Origin: Pseudomonas sp. LRP2-20
Lineage (GTDB): Bacteria > Pseudomonadota > Gammaproteobacteria > Pseudomonadales > Pseudomonadaceae
Direction of reading: 5' to 3'
Length of the DNA stretch: 64,000 nucleotides
NCBI RefSeq assembly: GCF_024349685.1
Contig: NZ_AP025944.1
Location: forward strand, 1,680,001 to 1,744,000
In this document: positions 51,540 through 60,256 of the stretch, one piece after another
How the letters are laid out: every line of letters starts with the position of its first letter
How positions within the stretch are numbered: the stretch's first letter is position 1
Program-made: the position numbers and the translations under genes
Notes under the pieces: model-generated
The model's database searches: none
Told to the model about the DNA's origin: nothing
What the model saw: only the letters and a program-made list of their open reading frames with translations

Positions 51540-52202
51540 ATGAAGTTGCCCTCTTTCATTCGACGTCGCCGCCACCTGGTGCTCAGCCTGGCCCTCGTCG
51601 CCGCGGCTGTGCCGCTGGCACTGGAAGTGGTCGAAAGCCGCGCCCAACCGGTCGACGGCACCCAGACGCTGGTATTCCTGCGCCATGCCGAAAAACCCGG
51701 CGAAGGCCTGGGGCAACTGAACTGCCAGGGGCTCAATCGTGCGCTCGACCTGGCCACCCTGCTGCCGGAGCGTTTCGGCAAGGCCGACTACGTGTTCGCC
51801 GCCAACCCCTCGCGGCATGTCGAGGAAGGCAGCCAGGACCAGAGCTACAGCTACATCCGCCCGCTGATGACCATCACCCCCAGCGCCATTCGCCTGGGTT
51901 TGCCGGTCAACATCGACTTCAGCGCCAACGACACCGACGCCCTCGCCGACGAGCTGGTCAGCGATAAGTACCGCAATGCCACGGTCTATACCGCCTGGTC
52001 CCACGGCTACCTGCCGGAACTGATCAATGCCGTGGCCGGCAAGGCGTTGGGCGATGAGCGAGTGATCACCGAAGACTGGAATGGCGACGATTTCGATACC
52101 CTCTACGTCCTCACCCTGACCTGGCACGACGGCAAGGCCAGCCTGCTCAGCCGCAACGTCCGCCAGGGCCTGAATGGCGGCGCCCATAGCTGCCCGACCT
52201 GA
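51540..52202 (+). CDS. Histidine phosphatase superfamily protein
   Basis: 220 residues from ATG at 51540; the frame is open further upstream but without better signals. The N-terminus has Arg-rich RRRR before a hydrophobic segment (HLVLSLALVAAAVPLALEVV), suggesting a membrane-anchored or exported protein. The catalytic motif LVFLRHAEKPG and a second His in TAWSHGYLPEL fit the phosphoglycerate-mutase-like histidine phosphatases. The substrate is unknown. Confidence 0.85.
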   Translation: MKLPSFIRRRRHLVLSLALVAAAVPLALEVVESRAQPVDGTQTLVFLRHAEKPGEGLGQLNCQGLNRALDLATLLPERFGKADYVFAANPSRHVEEGSQDQSYSYIRPLMTITPSAIRLGLPVNIDFSANDTDALADELVSDKYRNATVYTAWSHGYLPELINAVAGKALGDERVITEDWNGDDFDTLYVLTLTWHDGKASLLSRNVRQGLNGGAHSCPT

Positions 52203-52247
52203 TCCGCTGCTACTGTCTTGGCACTGCAGTCAGGACAGGGAAGTGCA

Positions 52248-53441
52248 ATGACGCAACGGGTGACGGTAATCGGTGGTGGCGTGGTTGGCCTGGCGACAGC
52301 CTATGCGCTGGTGCGCGAAGGCCTGTCGGTGGTACTGGTCGAGGCGCGGGACCAGTTGGCCTCAGTGACCAGTTTTGCCAATGGCGGGCAACTTTCCTAT
52401 CGCTATGTGGCGCCGTTGGCCGATGCCGGTGTGCCGTGGCAGGCGCTTGGCTGGTTGTTGCGCGGCGACTCGCCGCTGCGCCTGCGCTTGCGCCTGGACC
52501 CTGCGCAATGGCGCTGGCTGCTGGCGTTCGTGATGGCTTGCCGCAGCAGCGTCAATCGGCGCAATGCTGCACAGTTGCTGGAGCTGGCCTTGCATAGCCA
52601 GGCCACCCTGAAACGCTGGCGTGAGGACGACGGCCTGAACGATTTTGCCTGGCGGCAGAACGGCAAACTGGTGGCATTTCGCAGTGAGCGAGCGTTCGCC
52701 CATGGCCGCGAGCATCTGCTCGATCCCGGTCATCAACGGGTGCTTGGTGCCAGCGAAGTCAAGGCGCTGGAGCCGGCGTTGGCGGATGCGCCCTTTATCG
52801 GTGCCGTGCTGACTGCGGATGAAGAAGTCGCCGATTGCCATCGTTTTTGCGAGCGGCTGGCAGAGCGCTTGCGCGCGTCCGGGCAATGCCGGTTCCTGTT
52901 GAGCAGCCCGGTCACGCGGCTGATCACCCGCGATGATCAGGTGGTGGCACTGCAACTGGGGCGTGAGCAACTGGATGTCGAGCGCCTGGTACTGTGCGCC
53001 GGCCACCGAAGTGCCGGGCTGGCGTTACCGAAACTGCGGCTGCCGGTCTACCCGCTCAAGGGCTACAGCCTGACGGCACCGATTGCCACGGCGCATCGAG
53101 CACCGGAGCTCAGCATCACCGACTACGAGCGCAAGGTCGTCTACGCACGGCTTGATCAGCAGCTGCGGGTGGCGGCGATGGTGGATATCGTTGGCTACGA
53201 CGAAGCGGTGGATGCGCGCAGGCTCGCCAGCATGCGTCGGCAGGCGCTGGAGACCTTGCCGCAGGCTGCGGATTACGCAGCGGCGGTGGAGTGGGCAGGC
53301 ATGCGGCCGGCGACGCCGACTGGCGTACCGATTGTGGGGGCTTCGGCTTATCGCAACCTGTGGCTGAATCTGGGGCATGGGGCCTTGGGGTTTAACTTGG
53401 CTTGTGGCAGCGCGGAGCGGCTGGCGCGGATGCTGTGTTGA
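52248..53441 (+). CDS. FAD-dependent D-amino acid dehydrogenase-like oxidoreductase
   Basis: 397 residues of the DadA/DAO family. The FAD dinucleotide motif is at the N-terminus (VTVIGGGVVGLATAYALVRE), and the C-terminal FAD contact is in GMRPATPTGVPIVGAS and NLWLNLGHGALGFNLACGSA. It oxidises D-amino acids to 2-oxo acids and feeds electrons to the respiratory chain. It is not next to an alanine racemase, so it is a second DadA-like enzyme rather than the classic dadA. The neighbouring racemase-family gene converges on it across a REP pair. Confidence 0.9.
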   Translation: MTQRVTVIGGGVVGLATAYALVREGLSVVLVEARDQLASVTSFANGGQLSYRYVAPLADAGVPWQALGWLLRGDSPLRLRLRLDPAQWRWLLAFVMACRSSVNRRNAAQLLELALHSQATLKRWREDDGLNDFAWRQNGKLVAFRSERAFAHGREHLLDPGHQRVLGASEVKALEPALADAPFIGAVLTADEEVADCHRFCERLAERLRASGQCRFLLSSPVTRLITRDDQVVALQLGREQLDVERLVLCAGHRSAGLALPKLRLPVYPLKGYSLTAPIATAHRAPELSITDYERKVVYARLDQQLRVAAMVDIVGYDEAVDARRLASMRRQALETLPQAADYAAAVEWAGMRPATPTGVPIVGASAYRNLWLNLGHGALGFNLACGSAERLARMLC

Positions 53442-53544
53442 CTGTGCCGGCCTCTTCGCGGGTAACCCGCTCCCACAGGTTACTCACTGTGTTTGAATGC
53501 AGTGCAGTACCTGTGGGAGCGGGTTTACCCGCGAAGAGGGCGGA
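53442..53544. repeat. REP pair between convergent genes
   Basis: Left arm CTGTGCCGGCCTCTTCGCGG to about 53480 and right arm from CCTGTGGGAGCGGGTTTACC to 53544, inverted. It lies between two convergent genes and may end both transcripts. Confidence 0.92.
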
Positions 53545-53559
53545 CCAGGCGAAGCAGTA

Positions 53560-54288
53560 TTACCGTCCGAACTTCATCGGCCAGCCCATCACCTTCTTCG
53601 CCCGCGGTGTGGCATAGGTTCGCACTTTGGAGGTGCTGAGCCCCATCCGCACCAGCGACTCGGCAATGGTCACCGCCGCACTCACGCCATCCACCACCGG
53701 CACGCCAGTGCGCTGGCGGATCTGTTCATCCAGCCCGGCCATGCCGCCACAGCCCAGGCAGATCACCTCGGCCTTGTCCTCGTGCACGGCGCGTTCGGCT
53801 TGCTGCACGATGGCTTCCACGGCGCGCTGCGGGTCTTCTTCCAGCTCCAGCACGGCCAGGCCACTGGCGCGGACCGAGGCGCAACGGTCATACAACCCAG
53901 ACAGCCTCAGCCGGTCTTCGATCAGCGGCACGGTGCGGTCCAGGGTGGTCACCACCGAGTAGGCATGGCCCAGGTACATCGCCGTGCTGGCGGCGGCATC
54001 GGTGATGTCCACCACCGGCACGTCGAGCAACTCCTGCAGACCTTCGCGGCCATGCTCGCCGTAGCCGGCCTGGATCACGGCATCGTAGGGGCCGTCGTAG
54101 GCCAGTACCCGGTCCATCACGGCGATGGCAGCCAGGTAGCTCTCGAAATTGCCCTCCACCGACTCGGCGCCGAACCAGGGGGTCAGGCCGATGATCTCGG
54201 TGCCGGGCGCGGCGACGCTGCGCGCCTGCTCGGCAATGGCTGCGGTGATGGCTTCGGTGGTGTTGACGTTGGCGATCAGAATACGCAT
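53560..54288 (-). CDS. Hydantoin/Asp-Glu racemase family protein lacking the first catalytic cysteine
   Basis: 242 residues from ATG at 54288, with GGAGG upstream. It matches the hydantoin/allantoin racemase family over its full length (RILIANVNTTEAITAAIAEQ, YSVVTTLDRTVPLIEDRL, VVDGVSAAVTIAESL). The second catalytic Cys is kept (CLGCGGMAG, Cys 180). At the first Cys position (usually AC-F-x-D-P-G) the sequence reads QAGYGEHG, with Gly at about 75. Two-base racemisation is therefore doubtful; arylmalonate decarboxylase has a similar Gly/Cys arrangement. It lies 16 bp downstream of an NCS1 transporter gene. Confidence 0.88.
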   Translation of the reverse strand: MRILIANVNTTEAITAAIAEQARSVAAPGTEIIGLTPWFGAESVEGNFESYLAAIAVMDRVLAYDGPYDAVIQAGYGEHGREGLQELLDVPVVDITDAAASTAMYLGHAYSVVTTLDRTVPLIEDRLRLSGLYDRCASVRASGLAVLELEEDPQRAVEAIVQQAERAVHEDKAEVICLGCGGMAGLDEQIRQRTGVPVVDGVSAAVTIAESLVRMGLSTSKVRTYATPRAKKVMGWPMKFGR

Positions 54289-54304
54289 GGGCAGTCCTCC
54301 TTGA

Positions 54305-55837
54305 TCAATGGCTGCTGTGGTCGACGGCGATGCATTCGCCGCTGACATCGTGGTATTGGCGGTTGCGCGGGGCGATCAGCAGGTACACCGCGGCGGCGAT
54401 GCCGGCGCCGATCAGCCAGGAAAACGGCGCGATGCCATGGAAGTTCGGCACCAGGGCCAGGATGATGGCCAGCAGCGCTGCCGGCACGAAGGCGGCCACG
54501 GCGCGCAGGTTGATGCCTTTGCTGTAGTGGTAGGCGCCCGTGGGGTGCTCGGTGTACAGCTCGGGCACGTTGATGCGGCCTTTTCGCAGCAACCAGTAGT
54601 CGGCCATGATCACCCCGTACAGCGGGCCGAGCAGGGCGCCGAGGCCGGACAGGAAATAGACGATTACCAGCGGGCTGTTGTAGAGGTTCCAGGGCAGGAT
54701 CAGCACCGCCAGGGTGGCGCTGATCAACCCGGCGCGGCGGAAGTTGAGGTGGCGTGGCGCCAGGTTGCTGAGCACGAAGGCCGGGGCCACGAAGTTGGCC
54801 ATGATGTTCACCGCCACGGTGACGATCAGAAACGCCAGGCAGCCGAGCACCAGGAACGGCGTGCTGGGGATGCTGGCGACGATCTGGGTCGGGCTGTCGA
54901 TGATCTGGCCGTTGATCTGGAACTGCGCGCCGCACAGCACCACGGTGATCATCGCGAACACCAGGATGTTCACCGGCAGGCCCCAGAAGTTGCCGACGCG
55001 GATGGTCTTGCGGCAGGGCGAGGAGCGGGCGAAATCACAGAAGTTCAGCACCAGGGTGCCGTAGATCGCCAGCCACAGTGCGCCGCCGGCAAAGATGTTG
55101 CGCCACATTTCGTAGCCGGTCAGTGGCTCGGCGACCGACCAGGCGATGCGCGCGTCGGCCTTGAAGTACATGAACACTGCCAGGGCGGCCACGGTCAGCA
55201 GGATCACCGGGCCGGCGAAGGCCTCGTAGCGGCGTACCATCTCCATGCCGTAGGCAAGGATCACCAACTGCACCAGCCAGATCGCCACGAAGCACACCCA
55301 GCCCAGGCTCGACAGGCCGAGGATGCTGTCATGGTCGTAGGCTGCCATTTGCGGCCACACGGCGGTGAGCAGCACGCGCAGCACCACCGAGGCCAGGTAG
55401 GTCTGGATGCCGAACCAGGCGATGGCGATCACCGCACGGATCAGCGCCGGTATCTGCGCGCCATGGATGCCGAAGGCGATGCGGCTGATGACCGGGAACG
55501 GCACCCCGGTCTTCTGCCCCATGTAGCCGGACAGGTTCATGAAGAAGTACACCAGTGCCGCGCCGATCGCCAGCGACAGCAGGATCTGCCAGCCACCCAG
55601 GCCAAGGGCGAACAAGCCCATGGCGAAGGAATAGTTGGCAATGTTGTGCACATCGTTGGTCCACAGCGCAAAGATGCTGTAGCGGCCCCAGCGGCGGCCT
55701 TCGGTACGGGTGGGTGCGAGGTCGCGGTTATGCAGGCGCGGGCTCAGTGCGAGTGGCGGCATATCGCCTGCAAGGGTGGAAGCAGGGCTGGTGCTGGCGA
55801 CGGATAGTTCAGGGGCAAGGTCGAGGCTGGTACTCAT
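54305..55837 (-). CDS. NCS1 family nucleobase/hydantoin:cation symporter
   Basis: 510 residues from ATG at 55837, with GGAG upstream. Twelve membrane helices of the NCS1 type, with signature parts NRDLAPTRTEGRRWGRYSIF, WTNDVHNIANYSFAMGL, GQKTGVPFPVISRIAFGIHG and GVIMADYWLLRKGRINVPEL. It imports a nucleobase, allantoin or hydantoin-like compound across the inner membrane, probably the substrate of the racemase-family protein. Its control region is the AT-rich stretch upstream. Confidence 0.93.
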   Translation of the reverse strand: MSTSLDLAPELSVASTSPASTLAGDMPPLALSPRLHNRDLAPTRTEGRRWGRYSIFALWTNDVHNIANYSFAMGLFALGLGGWQILLSLAIGAALVYFFMNLSGYMGQKTGVPFPVISRIAFGIHGAQIPALIRAVIAIAWFGIQTYLASVVLRVLLTAVWPQMAAYDHDSILGLSSLGWVCFVAIWLVQLVILAYGMEMVRRYEAFAGPVILLTVAALAVFMYFKADARIAWSVAEPLTGYEMWRNIFAGGALWLAIYGTLVLNFCDFARSSPCRKTIRVGNFWGLPVNILVFAMITVVLCGAQFQINGQIIDSPTQIVASIPSTPFLVLGCLAFLIVTVAVNIMANFVAPAFVLSNLAPRHLNFRRAGLISATLAVLILPWNLYNSPLVIVYFLSGLGALLGPLYGVIMADYWLLRKGRINVPELYTEHPTGAYHYSKGINLRAVAAFVPAALLAIILALVPNFHGIAPFSWLIGAGIAAAVYLLIAPRNRQYHDVSGECIAVDHSSH

Positions 55838-55964
55838 TCCGGCGGGCTCCTGATGCACATGGACTGCGATGAGCGGGCATGCGCACGGGCTCGCCATCTC
55901 GTCGGTGCAGCTTGGCATCACTGGGTTCTGGGCGCGGCGGCCGGTGTTGGGCCGGCGCCGCGAG

Positions 55965-56275
55965 TTCTTGTGTATTTATGTTTTGTTGAATTTGTATACA
56001 AAACACGAACACACAAAAGCGAGTTCCATGCCAGGGATAAACGAGAGTTAGATGGCCACTACTTTGAATCTAAGCAGTTGAAAATTAAGTTTATGAAATG
56101 AATCGAATATAAGTTGACCGAATGAACAGGTTAATTTTTTTTAGTTGGCCTTTTAGTTGATCGTTTGGTCAGAATTAGTTGATCGATGCATGTAACGTAT
56201 TGGGGCGTTACCGGGAAAAGTGCACACAAAAATGGCACCTATGGTGACATTCTTGTGTACAAAAATTAGTCAGAT
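55965..56275. promoter_or_regulatory. AT-rich control region with palindromes and iterated 11-bp repeats
   Basis: The 508-bp gap 55838-56345 has no gene. Within it, 55965-56275 is strikingly AT-rich against a GC-rich background. It contains the 12-bp palindrome TTTGTATACAAA (55991-56002) and the related TTGTGTACAA (56253-56262), both typical of GntR-family operators, and the direct repeat TTCTTGTGTA (55965 and 56250). On the minus strand there are four copies of YGRTCAACTWA-like units (56112-56120, 56143-56150, 56155-56163, 56177-56185; two read CGATCAACTAA). It probably controls the NCS1 gene. Confidence 0.6.
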
Positions 56276-56280
56276 TTTTC

Positions 56281-56319
56281 CAGGTCGGGCCTCTTCGCGG
56301 GCAAGCCCGCTCCCACAGG
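56281..56319. repeat. Single REP unit
   Basis: One REP arm, CAGGTCGGGCCTCTTCGCGG followed by GCAAGCCCGCTCCCACAG, without a facing partner. It lies just after the Lrp-family gene. Confidence 0.85.
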
Positions 56320-56345
56320 GTACTGTGTGATCGCGTAGGAGGGAC

Positions 56346-56783
56346 TCAATCCATCGGCGGCAACCGCCGCTTCACCGGGCTCTTCTTGATGATCGCGGTG
56401 TTGGTCTCGGCCAGCACATTGATCCGGTCGAGCAGGGTATCGAGCTGCTCCATCGAGCGCACATGCAGCCGGGCGATGAAGCAGTCCTCGCCGGTCACCT
56501 TGTCGCACTCGGTGAACTCGGGGATGGCGATGATCTGCCGCTCCACTTCCTGCAACTGCCCCGGCAGCGGGCGAATGCGCACGATGGCCTGCAGCTGGTA
56601 GCCAAAGCTGCGCGGCTCGATATCCACGGTGTAGCCGCGCAGCACGCCGCGTTCTTCCAGGCGGCGCAGGCGCTCGCTGACGCTGGGGGCAGAGAGGCCG
56701 CTGATCTGCGCCAGTGCCTTGAGCGAGCGGCGCGAGTCTTCCATCAAGGCGTTTATCAGCAGTTGGTCAATGGCGTCGGTCAT
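56346..56783 (-). CDS. Lrp/AsnC family transcriptional regulator
   Basis: 145 residues from ATG at 56783 (GAGG six bases upstream). N-terminal helix-turn-helix (LKALAQISGLSAPSVSERLR) and a C-terminal RAM effector-binding domain (about 65-140; GQLQEVERQIIAIPEFTECD). Divergent from the EamA exporter gene at 56917, a common arrangement in which the regulator controls an amino acid exporter. It could also control the NCS1 gene downstream. Confidence 0.92.
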   Translation of the reverse strand: MTDAIDQLLINALMEDSRRSLKALAQISGLSAPSVSERLRRLEERGVLRGYTVDIEPRSFGYQLQAIVRIRPLPGQLQEVERQIIAIPEFTECDKVTGEDCFIARLHVRSMEQLDTLLDRINVLAETNTAIIKKSPVKRRLPPMD

Positions 56784-56916
56784 GCGCACCTCATCAGGCA
56801 ATCCAGGGAAATTGCCTTGATATTAAAGGTGAACCGGCTGATATGCCTTGGTTATCCGCTGGAAGGTGCACGGCGACCCCCCGCATACTATGGCCATCAT
56901 CCAAGGGAGGTGTGAG

Positions 56917-57813
56917 ATGGACAATTCATTGCGCCGTGGCTCGCTGGAAATGGTTGCCGCCATGCTGATTTCCGGAACCATCGGCTGGTTCGTGCTGGTG
57001 TCTGGGCAGCCGGTGCTGGACGTGGTGTTCTGGCGCTGCGTGTTCGGTACCGGCACTTTGCTGGTGATCTGCGCGGTGTTCGGCTTCCTCAAGCCTGGCG
57101 TGATAACCCGGACTGCATTCCTGCTGGCCATCGCCAGTGGGGTGGCCATCGTCGGCAACTGGGTGTTGCTGTTCGCCTCCTACTCGAGGGCGTCGATTGC
57201 CATCGGCACTGCGGTGTACAACGTCCAGCCGTTCATGCTGGTGGGGTTGGCAGCGCTGTTCCTGGGCGAGAAGATCACCGCCGCCAAGGTCACCTGGCTG
57301 AGCGTGGCGTTCCTTGGCATGCTGGCGATCGTCAGCGCCCACGGCGCGGGGCAAGCCAGTGGTGATGACTACTTGCAGGGCATCGCCCTGGCGCTGGGTG
57401 CGGCGTTTCTTTATGCGATTGCCGCCTTGATCATCAAACGCCTGAAAGGCACGCCACCTCACCTGATCGCACTGATCCAGGTCGCCACCGGGGTGCTGCT
57501 GCTGGCGCCGTGGGTGACGCTCGGCGGATTGCCTGGCGAGCCGTCGGCCCTCGCCAGCCTGGTGACCTTGGGCATGGTCCACACCGGGTTGATGTATGTG
57601 CTGCTGTATAGCGCCATCCAGCGCCTGCCCACGGCGTTGACCGGTGCGCTGTCGTTCATCTACCCGATTGCCGCAATCCTGGTCGACTGGGTGGCCTTCG
57701 GGCACCGCCTGGCGCCGTTGCAGTGGCTGGGGGTGGCGTTGATTCTGCTGGCGGCAGCGGGTATGCAGCAGGGCTGGTGGTTCCGTTCTGCACAAGTGCC
57801 AGCCAAGGGGTAG
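56917..57813 (+). CDS. EamA/DMT family exporter
   Basis: 298 residues with ten membrane helices in two EamA repeats (GTIGWFVLVSGQPVLDVVFW in the first; IAALIIKRLKGTPPHLIALI starts the second). GGGAGG precedes the ATG. It probably exports amino acids or related metabolites, in keeping with the divergent Lrp-type regulator. Confidence 0.92.
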   Translation: MDNSLRRGSLEMVAAMLISGTIGWFVLVSGQPVLDVVFWRCVFGTGTLLVICAVFGFLKPGVITRTAFLLAIASGVAIVGNWVLLFASYSRASIAIGTAVYNVQPFMLVGLAALFLGEKITAAKVTWLSVAFLGMLAIVSAHGAGQASGDDYLQGIALALGAAFLYAIAALIIKRLKGTPPHLIALIQVATGVLLLAPWVTLGGLPGEPSALASLVTLGMVHTGLMYVLLYSAIQRLPTALTGALSFIYPIAAILVDWVAFGHRLAPLQWLGVALILLAAAGMQQGWWFRSAQVPAKG

Positions 57814-57846
57814 AATGGCGGCCTTTTCATTTGCCTGCGACCCGCC

Positions 57847-58773
57847 ATGACTTCGCCGATCCACACCCTCGAACAGCACCTGCTTGCTGCCCTTGACCCT
57901 GCTCCCGCCGAAACCCGCCGCCTGTTCCACGGCCGCGGCCGTTGCTGGGAAGGCCTGGAGCAAGTCACGGTGGACTGGCTGCAGGGTGTGCTGTCGGTGG
58001 CGCTGTTCCGCGAACCACCCGAGGGCCAGCTGGCCGAACTGGAAGCCATGCTGCGCAACCTGGCCGAGCGCCCGCAATGGGCCGGCCAGGCGATCCTCAT
58101 CCAGCACCGTTACCTGCCCGACAGCCCGGGCCAGTGGCTGCTGGGCGAACCCTGCCAGCAACGCGAGGTGGTCGAGGATGGCCTGACCTACCTGCTCGAC
58201 CTGGGCGTGCGGCAGAACAACGGCCTGTTCCTCGACATGCGCTACGGCCGGCGCTGGGTGCGTGAACAGGCAGCGGGCAAGCGGGTACTGAACCTGTTCG
58301 CCTACACCTGCGGTTTCTCGGTGGCGGCGATTGCGGGCGGTGCCGAGCAAGTGGTCAACCTGGACATGGCCAAGTCTGCGCTATCGCGCGGGCGCGACAA
58401 CCATCGCCTCAATGGCCACGATGCGTCGCGGGTGGCGTATCTGGGGCATGAGCTGTTCAAGTCGTGGGGCAAGGTGCGCAAGTATGGGCCTTACGACCTG
58501 ATCATCATCGACCCGCCGACCTTCCAGCGTGGCAGCTTCGTGCTGACCCAGGATTACGCCAAGATCCTGCGGCGCTTGCCGGAGTTGCTCAGTGAGGGCG
58601 GGACGGTGCTGGCCTGCGTCAACGACCCGGGGATCGGGCCGGAGTTTCTGATCGAGGGGATGGCCGAGCAGGCGCCATCGCTGGCCTTTGTCCAGCGGCT
58701 GGAGAACCCGCCGGAGTTTCCTGATGTGGACCCGGCGGGGGGGCTGAAGGCCTTGGTATTCCGCCAGGTGTGA
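57847..58773 (+). CDS. Class I SAM-dependent methyltransferase (RlmI/RlmK-like)
   Basis: 308 residues. The C-terminal half has a SAM-binding fold of the rRNA cytosine/guanine methyltransferase type: LFLDMRYGRRWVREQAAGKR, VLNLFAYTCGFSVAAIAGGA, catalytic-loop-like LIIIDPPTFQRGSF. The N-terminal half lacks an obvious PUA domain. RNA methylation is likely, target unknown. It starts 33 bp after the EamA gene, and nested REPs follow. Confidence 0.85.
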   Translation: MTSPIHTLEQHLLAALDPAPAETRRLFHGRGRCWEGLEQVTVDWLQGVLSVALFREPPEGQLAELEAMLRNLAERPQWAGQAILIQHRYLPDSPGQWLLGEPCQQREVVEDGLTYLLDLGVRQNNGLFLDMRYGRRWVREQAAGKRVLNLFAYTCGFSVAAIAGGAEQVVNLDMAKSALSRGRDNHRLNGHDASRVAYLGHELFKSWGKVRKYGPYDLIIIDPPTFQRGSFVLTQDYAKILRRLPELLSEGGTVLACVNDPGIGPEFLIEGMAEQAPSLAFVQRLENPPEFPDVDPAGGLKALVFRQV

Positions 58774-58784
58774 TGTTGCCTGTG

Positions 58785-59031
58785 CCGGCCTCTTCGCGGC
58801 TAAAGCCGCTCCCACACGATTATCGCCAGCTTCCAGGCGTGCGCCGTACTTGTGGGAGCCGCGCTTGCCGGCGATGGGCCGCGAAGCGGCCCCAACATTC
58901 TTGCGTTTGACATGGGTCGATAGCGATCACTTATATACCGGGGCCGCTTCGCGGCCCATCGCCGGCAAGCGCGGCTCCCACAGGGTTTTGCGCTGTGTCT
59001 GGGGGAGCGGCTTTAGCCGCGAAGAGGCCGG
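58785..59031. repeat. Nested palindromes: outer REP pair around a second inverted pair
   Basis: Outer arms 58785-58814 (CCGGCCTCTTCGCGGCTAAA...) and 59002-59031 are inverted. Inside, 58851-58892 (TGTGGGAGCCGCGCTTGCCG...) and 58940-58982 form a perfect ~42-bp inverted repeat with a ~47-bp spacer. Together they make a four-arm structure between two convergent genes. The inner arms are a different REP subtype (GCGCTTGCCGGCGATGGGCC). Confidence 0.9.
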
Positions 59032-59046
59032 TCATGCTTGCATCAA

Positions 59047-60048
59047 TTACTGCTGATTGGTGTAGATCTGGTCGAACACGCCACCATCATTGAAGTGGGT
59101 CTTCTGCACGGTACGCCAGTCACCGAAGGTCTTCTCCACCGACAGGAAGTCGACTTTCGGGAAGCGGTCGGTGTACTTGGCCAGTACGGTTGCATCACGC
59201 GGGCGCAGGTAGTTCTGCGCGGCAATTTCCTGGGCCGCTGGCGACCACAGGTATTTCAGGTATTCCTCGGCCACGGCCTGGGTGCCTTTCTTGGCGACCA
59301 CCTTGTCGACCACGCTTACCGGCGGCTCGGCCTCGGCCGACACGCTCGGGTAGACCACTTCGAACTGATCGCGGCCGAACTCGCGGGCGATCATCTCGGC
59401 TTCGTTCTCGAAGGTCACCAACACGTCGCCGATCTGGTTGGTCATGAACGTGGTGGTGGCAGCACGGCCACCAGTGTCGAGCACCGGTGCCTGCTTGAAC
59501 AGCTTGCCGACGAATTCGCGGGCCTTGGTTTCATCGCCGCCCTGCTTGAGCACGTAGCCCCAGGCCGACAGGTAGGTGTAGCGGCCATTACCCGAAGTCT
59601 TGGGGTTGGGCACGATCACCTGCACGCCGTCCTTGAGCAGGTCGGGCCAGTCTTTCAGCGCCTTGGGGTTGCCCTTGCGCACGATGAACACGGTGGCTGA
59701 AGTAAACGGGGCGCTGTTGTTCGGCAGTCGGGTCACCCAGTTGTCCGGCACCAGCTTGCCGTTGTCGGCCAGGGCATTGATGTCGGTGGCCATGTTCATG
59801 GTAATGACATCGGCGGGCAGGCCGTCGATAACCGCACGCGCCTGCTTGCTCGAGCCGCCGAAGGACATCTGCACATTGACCTTCTCGTTGTGCTCGGCTT
59901 CCCAGTGCTTCTGGAAGGCCGGGTTGTAGTCCTTGTAGAAGTCGCGCATCACGTCGTAGGAAACGTTGAGCAGGGTCGGGGCGGCTTGGGCGAGGTTGCC
60001 CAGCGCCAGGCCGGCGGCGAGCAGTGAGGCGGTGAAGAGCTTTTTCAC
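59047..60048 (-). CDS. sbp: Sulfate ABC transporter substrate-binding protein
   Basis: 333 residues starting at GTG with AAGGA upstream. Signal peptide (FTASLLAAGLALGNLAQA-AP). Sulfate-binding family motifs: LLNVSYDVMRDFYKDYNPAF, SFGGSSKQARAVIDGLPADV, GNGRYTYLSAWGYVLKQGGD and NYLRPRDATVLAKYTDRFPK. It is a periplasmic binding protein for sulfate or thiosulfate. The permease genes are not in this window. A promoter lies just upstream. Confidence 0.95.
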   Translation of the reverse strand: MKKLFTASLLAAGLALGNLAQAAPTLLNVSYDVMRDFYKDYNPAFQKHWEAEHNEKVNVQMSFGGSSKQARAVIDGLPADVITMNMATDINALADNGKLVPDNWVTRLPNNSAPFTSATVFIVRKGNPKALKDWPDLLKDGVQVIVPNPKTSGNGRYTYLSAWGYVLKQGGDETKAREFVGKLFKQAPVLDTGGRAATTTFMTNQIGDVLVTFENEAEMIAREFGRDQFEVVYPSVSAEAEPPVSVVDKVVAKKGTQAVAEEYLKYLWSPAAQEIAAQNYLRPRDATVLAKYTDRFPKVDFLSVEKTFGDWRTVQKTHFNDGGVFDQIYTNQQ

Positions 60049-60083
60049 GTTGCGTCCTTGATATCGATGGCAGTTTGCCTGCG

Positions 60084-60113
60084 ACTATAGCGGGCGGGTT
60101 TGTGGGGGTTAAA
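60084..60113 (-). promoter_or_regulatory. Sigma-70 promoter of sbp
   Basis: In gene orientation TTTAAC (60113-60108), 18 bases, TATAGT (60089-60084), about 36 bp before the start codon. An AT-rich stretch (TCTTTTTTGTTC) lies just upstream of the -35, where CysB could bind. Confidence 0.55.
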
Positions 60114-60142
60114 GAACAAAAAAGACTTTGGTTATGCCACTG

Positions 60143-60243
60143 CCTGTACTGGCCTCTTCGCGGGTAACCCGCTCCCACAGGGACCGCGCACAGTTCAGGT
60201 TTGTGACGCTCCTGTGGGAGCGGGTTTACCCGCGAAGAGGCCG
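60143..60243. repeat. REP pair between sbp and the channel gene
   Basis: Left arm CCTGTACTGGCCTCTTCGCGGGTAACCCG... to 60182 and right arm CCTGTGGGAGCGGGTTTACC...CCGG to 60243, inverted around a ~28-bp spacer. The right arm ends 13 bp before the stop of the channel gene. Confidence 0.92.
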
Positions 60244-60256
60244 GAACGGGCAAGCA

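Noticed and set aside
55853..56101. An 82-codon open frame in the AT-rich gap.
   Set aside because: No ribosome binding site, crosses an abrupt composition change, and has no recognisable features.
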